Assembly (NCBI GenBank): GCA_000999025.1
Contig: LCFM01000011.1
Location: forward strand, 44,475 to 84,233
Direction of reading: 5' to 3'
DNA from: Parcubacteria group bacterium GW2011_GWA2_43_13
GTDB lineage: Bacteria > Patescibacteriota > Patescibacteriia > UBA9629 > GWA2-43-13
Length of the DNA stretch: 39,759 nt
A model generated the notes under the pieces. The model did not search any database. It saw nothing but the letters and a program-made list of their open reading frames with translations, and was not told where the DNA came from. Positions 34,257 to 39,759 of this stretch are shown here, one piece after another (the stretch's first letter is position 1; each line of letters begins with the position of its first letter). The translations under genes were made by a program, and so were the position numbers.

Positions 34257-34712
34257 CTATTTATTCTCTGTCTCCCACCCAAACCCAATCTTTGGATCAT
34301 CAAACGGTATGCGTTCTTCGTCCGGATTGGCAGGATCGTATGGCTGGTCTGTGTGGTAAAACAGACCAGCTTTTTGCGTGCCTAACACCCGATACCCATG
34401 CGCAATACCAGAGGGGATAATCACCATAATAGGATTGCTTTCGCCGGCATACACCACCTGTGTCTGGCCTTTTGTTTCACTATCTTCGCGCAGATCATGC
34501 ATTACAATTTGGATTTCACCTTTTACAACAAACCAGGCGTCTGTCTGATTTTTATGCCAATGAAATGCCTTAATAACGCCCGGGTAGGTTTCGGTATATG
34601 TGGTCTGTTTTACATCAATCGCAGTTTCTTCACCTTGTTTTTGCACCTCGCATAAAAACCCCCGATCATCGCAAAACCGCTTAATTTGCTTTATTTTAAC
34701 GCCTTTTAGCAT
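34257..34712 (-). CDS. rmlC: dTDP-4-dehydrorhamnose 3,5-epimerase-family protein (short)
   Basis: A cupin-fold epimerase expected to act on dTDP-4-keto-6-deoxy-glucose. Signature stretches are RFCDDRGFLCEV, TYPGVIKAFHWHKNQTDAWF (His in the active-site region), GEIQIVMHDLRED and IPSGIAHGY. At 151 aa it is about 30 residues shorter than classical RmlC, so a single-epimerisation relative or a sugar isomerase of the same fold is possible. Its position as first gene of the rml run favours the RmlC role. It has a likely promoter at 34738-34766. Confidence 0.88.
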   Translation of the reverse strand: MLKGVKIKQIKRFCDDRGFLCEVQKQGEETAIDVKQTTYTETYPGVIKAFHWHKNQTDAWFVVKGEIQIVMHDLREDSETKGQTQVVYAGESNPIMVIIPSGIAHGYRVLGTQKAGLFYHTDQPYDPANPDEERIPFDDPKIGFGWETENK

Positions 34713-34737
34713 AGATATCTCTTTAAAATACTACCTC

Positions 34738-34766
34738 ACCATATCATATATGTATAAAATTGACAA
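34738..34766 (-). promoter_or_regulatory. Likely promoter of the rml operon
   Basis: On the minus strand -35 TTGTCA (34761-34766), 17-bp spacer, -10 TATGGT (34738-34743), about 26 bp before the rmlC start. A TTGACA on the plus strand overlaps the -35, but I see no good matching plus-strand -10. Confidence 0.5.
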
Positions 34767-34784
34767 GTATTGCTATTTATGGTC

Positions 34785-34996
34785 ATTTCGAGGAAGGAAA
34801 ATAAATACAAAGCTCGTTTTATAACAGACGAAGAGGTATGAAATCGGCTACGATACTTGCATATCCAGAGAGAAACCCAGGCGTGTAAAGACACGCGAAC
34901 TCGGCGATTTTGCGTTCTACCTCTGTTAGCGCGCCACGACGTTTCAGCTGGACTTAACACATTAGTGTGATATTAAGTCCGGCTGTCAATTTTTTT
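34785..34996 (+). ncRNA. Candidate structured RNA with a strong intrinsic terminator
   Basis: No credible ORF is present. On the plus strand AGAGGTA pairs with TACCTCT, AAATCG with CGATTT inside it, and GCGTGT-AAAG-ACACGC forms a perfect inner hairpin. The 3' end is a 13-bp stem (34945-34957 with 34973-34985, one G-U pair) followed by seven T residues. The roughly 200-nt rod shape is reminiscent of 6S RNA, but I do not see its conserved bulge. It lacks SRP and tmRNA signatures. The 5' end is an estimate. Confidence 0.4.
34945..34996 (+). terminator. Intrinsic terminator of the plus-strand RNA candidate
   Basis: CAGCTGGACTTAA pairs with TTAAGTCCGGCTG (one G-U), then TCAATTTTTTT follows. There is no T-run in the other direction, so it works for plus-strand transcription. 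The right arm contains the stop codon of the opposing small membrane protein. Confidence 0.7.
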
Positions 34997-35200
34997 ATCC
35001 CATACTGCAAGAAATACTACAAATAATATCCCCCATATAAAAATGAGATAATTCGTTTTAATATAAAAACTCACAAACCCATATTTTATATCTTCACTCA
35101 ATAACAACAAAACGACTGCTATTGTATATACAATAAACACTTCTTTAAATATACTTCTAATCACTTCTTCTTTCGATATCTTTAATACTCTTTTTAACAT
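34973..35200 (-). CDS. Small two-helix membrane protein
   Basis: A 75-aa protein with a basic N-terminus (MLKRVLKISKEEVIRS) and two hydrophobic segments (FIVYTIAVVLLLLSE and YLIFIWGILFVVFLAVW). A longer frame from ATG 35260 adds 20 residues made almost only of Lys, Gly and Glu. The DNA there is purine-rich (GGAGAAGGAAAGGGAAAAG) and looks like a ribosome-binding region for the ATG at 35200, so I prefer the shorter form. I do not recognise a family. Confidence 0.55.
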   Translation of the reverse strand: MLKRVLKISKEEVIRSIFKEVFIVYTIAVVLLLLSEDIKYGFVSFYIKTNYLIFIWGILFVVFLAVWDKKIDSRT

Positions 35201-35260
35201 TTCTTTTCCCTTTCCTTCTCCTTTCCCTCCCTCCCCTTTTTTTAAAATTATTTTAATCAT

Positions 35261-35417
35261 ACTATAATCATACTCCTTTTTTATTACATCGATGTATCAA
35301 TACATTGATGTATGTTAGTTTAAAGGTTATTTTATTACCAGAGCATGGAGTATATAATAGGAAAGTAATACTTGAAAACTCCGCAATAATTGTACACTAT
35401 ATTCTTCGCCTAATGTA
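35261..35417. other. Intergenic stretch with an operator-like near-palindrome
   Basis: The 157 bp between two small envelope genes contain ACATCGATGTATCAATACAT plus TGATGT at 35286-35311, a 26-bp near-palindrome with two mismatched pairs out of 13. It lies upstream of the 75-aa membrane protein, 26 bp before the longer start at 35260. A TATAAT occurs on the plus strand near 35353, without a good -35. Nothing else is recognisable. Confidence 0.45.
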
Positions 35418-35999
35418 TTACATCTTCAAAAATCGTTTTACCTTTTGCCATGTTAATGGCTCGCGGGTGAACGTGAATTCTACTTTTTTTATCGTGATTT
35501 TTGATTGAGTTGTATCAAGTCCGGGTGCGGAAAAAATAAAGGTATACACGCGTTTGTTAAAATCAGCCGTAAAGAGCGGAGAATGTATTTTTGCAATGTT
35601 CCACCCCCCTTCTTCGCCATCCGGTTCAATCGCCACAAGATTGTAATCCCATTGATCAAATCTATCAGATGCAAGACGCGGGCCGATATGAGTCAACTTT
35701 TTATCACTATCTTGATACCAAATACGAAGCGTTACAGTATCAAACTTACGCGGAAGATGAACGCCAAGGTACACAGGGTCTGTGACAATATCAATAGTTC
35801 CGGTTAATTTGCTTAAAAATCGCTTTGGTGGAGACCATGGTTCAATCACTGGTGTAAATGCATTGTCATACACAATCGTTTGTATGCCCGAGGGAATGCG
35901 GTCTTGGTACATGAGCCATGCGAAAATAAAGGCAATCATAATACCGCCGATAATTCTTATGCTATACTGCATCTTTTTATTCATTTCTTTCATATTCAT
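35418..35999 (-). CDS. Membrane-anchored beta-rich protein of unknown function
   Basis: A 193-aa protein with an N-terminal anchor (about residues 12-31, YSIRIIGGIMIAFIFAWLMY) and an extracytoplasmic beta-rich domain (TLRIWYQDSDKKLTHIGPRL, RVYTFIFSAPGL, KITIKKVEFTFTREPL). The pattern resembles a jelly-roll or carbohydrate-binding-like fold, but no motif settles it. It lies downstream of the GT-C-like membrane protein on the same strand, separated by the palindromic repeat, so a role with the same surface glycan is plausible. An internal ATG at 35993 is an alternative start. Confidence 0.72.
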   Translation of the reverse strand: MNMKEMNKKMQYSIRIIGGIMIAFIFAWLMYQDRIPSGIQTIVYDNAFTPVIEPWSPPKRFLSKLTGTIDIVTDPVYLGVHLPRKFDTVTLRIWYQDSDKKLTHIGPRLASDRFDQWDYNLVAIEPDGEEGGWNIAKIHSPLFTADFNKRVYTFIFSAPGLDTTQSKITIKKVEFTFTREPLTWQKVKRFLKM

Positions 36000-36028
36000 T
36001 TACAACTCTTTACCTTATAACATGGCGT

Positions 36029-36143
36029 TGTAGAGACATGCCACTGCCTGCCCGCCTTTGGAAAGACACGTCTTGAATGATACATACTGCCGTTATTGAG
36101 ACGCCCCCCTCCAGAGGCGGGCAGGCATCGGGGCGTCTCTACA
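36029..36143. repeat. Longest composite member of the TGTAGAGAC repeat family
   Basis: The ends TGTAGAGAC and GTCTCTACA are inverted repeats. The internal order (TAGAGACATGCC, CGTCTTGA, linker, TTGAGACGCCCC) matches 9723-9815. An additional inner inverted repeat pairs TGCCTGCCCGCC with GGCGGGCAGGCA. Its right end supplies the TAG stop codon of the GT-C-like gene (36139-36141). Confidence 0.9.
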
Positions 36144-38445
36144 AACGAGACACATACCGCCAAATGAGAACATCGCCAAATGTTTTTTCCGGAGCGCCTA
36201 AAAGTTTCACTGTTTCTGTATACACTCTTCTATTGATAAACCGATATTCTGTCATATAAAAACACGTTTTTGCGGTGGTTACAGCCAATGCTCTCTCTAA
36301 TAATTTTTGGTTCGGATGCTGGGACATTTTTTCAAAGAGCTTCACTCGTTCCGGTTGGGCGTATTCAGTATACACGGGAAACCCGCCTCCGATCACTTCA
36401 CGCGCTGACACACTTTCAACCGCAAGTAATGGCCATGTGTTTGCAAGTACGCAATACTGATTTGAATCCGATACTATGCTGGGCAATTCAGCCCACAAAT
36501 ATTCTGCCGCAGATAGTTCGTCAGTTGTTACGCGATCCAAAATCGGGCCTGACGCATAGGTGGATAACGTAACAAAGGAAATACCAATAATGAATAAAAT
36601 AAGGATGTTGTGTGCCGTAAGGATACCACCCCCTCCTCTCTCCTTATAAAGGAGGGGAAAAGAAAAGCGATGTATAATCCAACGCGCTCCATATAAAAAT
36701 AACAATCCAACAAAAAGCGCAATACTTAAGTCAAGCCGCCGCGCAAGCGTGTGATAGCCATCCATTAAAAACCAGGAGATAAAATATGAAGCCCCAAGAA
36801 TTCCGCAAAACAAGGCGATGAATTTCCATTGCCGAGATGATTTCTTTTTAAGCGCCAATACCCAACCGATACCCGCCATACCGTATACAATAAGCGAAAG
36901 AATCATAGGCCAATACGGCCATCTCAAAAACGATGCACTGCTTTTTGGTAAACGGTTTGCTTCGTATAAAAAATTTCCTTCACCGATATATGATCCATAA
37001 TGATTATATCCAACAATGTTTGTAAGTCGCCCAAATGCATCAGCCGCGCTTAAAACTAATGTCTGTGGATATAATTTTTCAAATTGAAAAGTGCTGAAAC
37101 CAAATATATACTCACTCAAGGGGATTAAAATGATAAAAAGCACAAAACACAAAACACAAAACACATACAACCATGCTTTGTGTTTTTTTGCATACACCCA
37201 ACCCAAACATCCTGCCAAAATCACACCAATACCTCCTAAAAAAAGATGAAGGATATAACTGAAATAGTGGAGCAATGTAAGAAATACACTCATTTTTGCA
37301 AAAGAAATATTTTTTGTATGAATATACTGCAATAAAAAATACACAATAAACAAAAACATCATCTGCCCGATCCCGACCGCGATCGTGATACTGCCATACA
37401 CCTGATACGGGAAAAACATACTGGGAATAAATGCGCACAGCAATGCCCAGCGCTTTTCCTGAAATAATACTTTTCCGATGGAATACATGATCATCGGCAC
37501 AAACCAAAACCACAACAAAGGAACAATCCACTGATCAACATCCTCCACAGAAATACCCGTGACGCGGTGAAAAAAAATCGTCAGCGCCCATTGCGGAGCA
37601 TATGATGTTTTATTGCCGGCGATAAATACCTCTGGAATAGTCATGCTGAATATTTTTTTTGTCGAAATCGCGTCTTCGCCGATCAATCCGGGTTCATATA
37701 TTTCTCCTGTTAAAAGATACCGCTCTGATGCAATATGCCGCCAGCGATCTCCGCCAAACCCTGAATCATATACAATGGGCAAATATGCATGCAAAACAAG
37801 CGAATGAACAATAATCAAAAAAAACGCTATTCTCAATGACGCTTGAGAAAAAATAACCACCACAACAAGCACTGTCATCACTGCAAAAGCCCACAGAGCA
37901 AGCGGATGAACTACCTGCCACGGGTGAAGGATATGTTCCCCTGTACGAGCAAAGAAAAAAAAGAGCACCGTCACTATGCCTGATATCAAAACCGCGACAA
38001 CCATTTTTTTCACAGGCACGCGGAATACGGGGACTGAATCGTCTTTTCCCGTTTCCAAAGGCGCGCAGTTGGGATCACTATCTTTCACTACACACCTTAA
38101 CAGGAATGGCACAGAAACAAATAAAGAAAAAATAAACGGACTGTATCGGTAAAAAACCAACGGGATTCCGGCGCTTAATGACACGCTTAGTATAAAAAAT
38201 GCCATTGAGAGCGGATAAAGACACCAATACGAGAGATGTATAAAACGATCAAGAAATGTTTTAAAAAAAGAACCGCCAACCCCAAGAAATAACACTAATA
38301 CTCCATAACGAACCATTATGGGAAATGTATGGTTAATAGAGAAATACAAAAGCATTGCAAAAAATATATATGCAATCACTCCTTTGTATAATGGATGCTG
38401 TTTAAAAAAATGGATTCCTTTAGATATGAGTGCGAATATATTCAT
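36139..38445 (-). CDS. Polytopic membrane protein, GT-C-like glycosyltransferase candidate
   Basis: A 768-aa protein with many hydrophobic segments (at least 14 by eye). A long non-membrane loop in the first half carries YDSGFGGDRWRHIASERYL; an acidic motif in an early outer loop is typical of GT-C enzymes that use polyprenyl-linked sugars. A soluble C-terminal domain ends DVLIWRYVSRL. ATG 38445 is chosen; a frame to 38535 would intrude further into the upstream gene. Residues about 596-606 (LLYKERGGGG) come from an inserted palindrome at 36630-36657. The stop codon is supplied by the repeat at 36029-36143. An O-antigen-polymerase-like role is an alternative. Confidence 0.75.
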   Translation of the reverse strand: MNIFALISKGIHFFKQHPLYKGVIAYIFFAMLLYFSINHTFPIMVRYGVLVLFLGVGGSFFKTFLDRFIHLSYWCLYPLSMAFFILSVSLSAGIPLVFYRYSPFIFSLFVSVPFLLRCVVKDSDPNCAPLETGKDDSVPVFRVPVKKMVVAVLISGIVTVLFFFFARTGEHILHPWQVVHPLALWAFAVMTVLVVVVIFSQASLRIAFFLIIVHSLVLHAYLPIVYDSGFGGDRWRHIASERYLLTGEIYEPGLIGEDAISTKKIFSMTIPEVFIAGNKTSYAPQWALTIFFHRVTGISVEDVDQWIVPLLWFWFVPMIMYSIGKVLFQEKRWALLCAFIPSMFFPYQVYGSITIAVGIGQMMFLFIVYFLLQYIHTKNISFAKMSVFLTLLHYFSYILHLFLGGIGVILAGCLGWVYAKKHKAWLYVFCVLCFVLFIILIPLSEYIFGFSTFQFEKLYPQTLVLSAADAFGRLTNIVGYNHYGSYIGEGNFLYEANRLPKSSASFLRWPYWPMILSLIVYGMAGIGWVLALKKKSSRQWKFIALFCGILGASYFISWFLMDGYHTLARRLDLSIALFVGLLFLYGARWIIHRFSFPLLYKERGGGGILTAHNILILFIIGISFVTLSTYASGPILDRVTTDELSAAEYLWAELPSIVSDSNQYCVLANTWPLLAVESVSAREVIGGGFPVYTEYAQPERVKLFEKMSQHPNQKLLERALAVTTAKTCFYMTEYRFINRRVYTETVKLLGAPEKTFGDVLIWRYVSRL
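36630..36657. repeat. Palindromic repeat inserted in frame in the GT-C-like gene
   Basis: Arms CCCCTCCT (36630-36637) and AGGAGGGG (36650-36657) flank CTCTCCTTATAA. On the minus strand it reads through as PLLYKERGGGG, in the turn between two membrane segments. The CTCCTTATAAAGGAG core is a word I associate with dispersed repeats in many bacterial genomes. Confidence 0.75.
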
Positions 38446-39571
38446 ACAGTTGAGCGCCGATAATTGGCCATTGATATGTACGCGCGACTTTTTCTCTGCC
38501 CCGAGCGCCCATAGAAGATCGTTTGTGAGTATCATTTAACAATTCATATACATAGCTCGCAAGCGCCTGATCATCTCCCGAAGAAAAAATGAACCCGTCA
38601 CTTTCGTGGTCAACAAGGGAACGTGGCCCGGGTAAATCTGAAACTATCACCGGTTTTGCCGAAGCCATTGCTTCAAGCACCACCAATCCGAATGCTTCTG
38701 ACTGATCGGTTGAGGGTAAAATAAACATATCAAAAAGCTGAAAATAACGAGGTAGATCAGTATGCGATACTTTCCCCGCAAAAATAACATATTGAGAAAC
38801 GCCAAGATCACGCGATAATTTTTCATACTCGGAACGCATATTTCCATCACCCACAATAATACATTGAAAAGAAGGAAGTGGATATTTTCGGATAAGACAC
38901 GCAAGCGCGCGTAATAACACAGGGATACCTTTAAAATAATGTTGGGAATCAAGAGCGCCGACAAATCCGATAAGCGTATCAGAACGTTTTATATCAAGTA
39001 ATTGCAAAATATCGCTGTTGCCTCCGCCGGGATAAAAACGCCGTGTGTCAACGCCCAATGGAATAACAGATAAGCGATTCGCAAGAAGTGTCTTATGATT
39101 GGAAAGATAGGAATGACGTGCATACGCATCGCTCGCGACTAAAACTCCGCGCGCTTGTTTTAATATACGAGGAAACATGATTTTTCGATACAGAAAAAAC
39201 ACTGCTCCTTTAATGCCGTCAGCGATGGTATCCATGTGATAGTATACAAATAAAGGTATATTGTAGCTCTGTGCGGCTTGGTACGCAGGTTCTGCCAAAC
39301 CATACGCGGGATACTCAATCAGTAAAGCGGAATATTCTTTAAGTATTTTTTTTAATTGTGGAGCATAGGCAGAGTATCCAAAACGAACGCGCGGAGTCAA
39401 ACGATGAACAGTAAAGGGATAGTTCGCATCTTCGCTCTTTTGATCTATTGTCTGCGTAAAAACATGCACCTCAACTCCGTGCTGCGCTAAAAGCGTGGCA
39501 TGATAATACGATGCCACTGCCATCCCGCCGACAATCGGAGGAAAAGTTGTTGTAATAATGGCTATTTTCAT
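38420..39571 (-). CDS. GT4-family glycosyltransferase
   Basis: A 383-aa GT-B enzyme. The N-terminus MKIAIITTTFPPIVGGMAVA has the glycine-rich acceptor-side loop, and the donor motif EAFGLVVLEAMASAKPVIVS (E-x7-E) lies in the C-terminal lobe near residue 300. The longer frame to 39607 overlaps the preceding gene and adds no homology, so ATG 39571 is used. It overlaps the GT-C-like gene by 26 bp and starts one base after the upstream stop, so the three form an operon. It is not specially close to the 6.2-9.6 kb GT4 genes. Confidence 0.92.
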   Translation of the reverse strand: MKIAIITTTFPPIVGGMAVASYYHATLLAQHGVEVHVFTQTIDQKSEDANYPFTVHRLTPRVRFGYSAYAPQLKKILKEYSALLIEYPAYGLAEPAYQAAQSYNIPLFVYYHMDTIADGIKGAVFFLYRKIMFPRILKQARGVLVASDAYARHSYLSNHKTLLANRLSVIPLGVDTRRFYPGGGNSDILQLLDIKRSDTLIGFVGALDSQHYFKGIPVLLRALACLIRKYPLPSFQCIIVGDGNMRSEYEKLSRDLGVSQYVIFAGKVSHTDLPRYFQLFDMFILPSTDQSEAFGLVVLEAMASAKPVIVSDLPGPRSLVDHESDGFIFSSGDDQALASYVYELLNDTHKRSSMGARGREKVARTYQWPIIGAQLYEYIRTHI

Positions 39572-39572
39572 A

Positions 39573-39758
39573 TTACCACCATATACAGGCGCGGATAATC
39601 CAGCCATATACTATAAAAAGCGGATTTACCATATATGTCAAAACCAATGGATCTCCTTCAGGAAAATGAATAGCAAGCGCCATCTGCCGGATAACCGTTC
39701 TATCTTTAATTTTTCGGGTATGACGAATGTGCTTTCGGCGTTCAATGATACAACCGCG
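39573..39758 (-). CDS. C-terminal end of a membrane or glycosyltransferase protein (partial)
   Basis: The minus-strand frame is open to the window edge and encodes 61 residues: a strongly basic stretch (RRKHIRHTRKIKDRTVIRQM), then FPEGDPLVLTYMVNP and a hydrophobic end (LFIVYGWIIRACIWW). This resembles the membrane-associated tail of a GT2-like glycosyltransferase, but too little is present to name it. Its TAA stop is directly before the GT4 start at 39571, which indicates co-transcription. Confidence 0.6.
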   Translation of the reverse strand, partial: RGCIIERRKHIRHTRKIKDRTVIRQMALAIHFPEGDPLVLTYMVNPLFIVYGWIIRACIWW

Positions 39759-39759
39759 C

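Noticed and set aside
34736-34960. 74-aa minus-strand ORF upstream of rmlC
   Set aside because: It runs through the structured RNA candidate and the rml promoter and has no start context or recognisable domain.
34785-34996. tmRNA or SRP RNA identity
   Set aside because: No tRNA-like ends or tag ORF for tmRNA, and no GGAAGG-type loop for SRP RNA.
1-39759. Alternative genetic code (UGA as glycine)
   Set aside because: TGA serves as a clean stop at overlapping ATGA junctions, for example 12572 and 17894, and conserved proteins read normally with the standard code.
1-39759. CRISPR array, prophage or insertion sequence with transposase
   Set aside because: No regularly spaced direct repeats, no cas, phage structural or transposase genes were seen; the dispersed repeats are palindromic and irregularly placed.

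Overview
The window looks like a chromosomal segment from a Patescibacteria (candidate phyla radiation) bacterium. The evidence is the gene mix: a DUF4012 membrane protein, a short PduL plus AckA acetate module, a membrane-anchored TraG/VirD4-like ATPase outside any conjugation locus, a 207-residue protein of a type I associate with this group next to dnaX, and many small envelope proteins. Coding is dense and start sites rarely carry a Shine-Dalgarno motif. TGA is used as a normal stop (for example at the recJ-remnant/rnhA and C39-peptidase/small-protein overlaps), so the UGA-glycine code of Gracilibacteria and Absconditabacteria does not apply. I cannot place it more finely from the sequence.

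Layout. Nearly everything is on the minus strand; only rpmA, a PEGA-domain protein and a possible tiny ORF at the left edge are on plus. From left: lepA, murJ and a DUF4012 protein (1-6.2 kb); three GT4 glycosyltransferases and a polyprenyl-phosphate sugar transferase (6.2-11.2 kb); an unusually long RNase P RNA with a clear promoter (11.46-12.12 kb); an RNase HI-like gene and a broken recJ (12.15-14.16 kb); ackA, pduL, ribH, ribE and a Nudix gene as one likely operon (14.2-17.5 kb); a hairpin cluster, a small membrane protein and a C39-like peptidase (17.5-18.75 kb); tRNA-Gln(CUG) inside an outer tRNA-like fold; dnaX, the 207-residue protein, a TraG/VirD4-like ATPase and its partner (19-24.4 kb); rpmA with a terminated leader; pyrG, rplI, a CtpA-type protease and murA (25-29.8 kb); the PEGA protein; rmlA-D-B-C (31.4-34.7 kb); a structured intergenic region; and a second envelope-sugar cluster with a small membrane protein, an anchored beta-rich protein, a GT-C-like membrane protein, a GT4 enzyme and one partial gene (35-39.76 kb).

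How the genes work together. The rml operon makes dTDP-L-rhamnose. The sugar transferase with its GT4 enzymes, and the GT-C-like protein with its GT4 enzyme, look like assembly lines for a surface glycan. MurA and MurJ serve peptidoglycan synthesis. PduL and AckA convert acetyl-CoA to acetate with ATP formation. RibE and RibH cover only the last two steps of riboflavin synthesis.

The most notable signals are not ordinary genes. A dispersed palindromic repeat family with TGTAGAGACG ends includes one copy inserted in frame in lepA. A second, different palindrome is inserted in frame in the GT-C-like gene. The tRNA-Gln is enclosed by a second tRNA-like sequence. rnpB carries two very long helices. 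rpmA has a two-hairpin leader ending in an intrinsic terminator. recJ has an internal deletion with a frame change.
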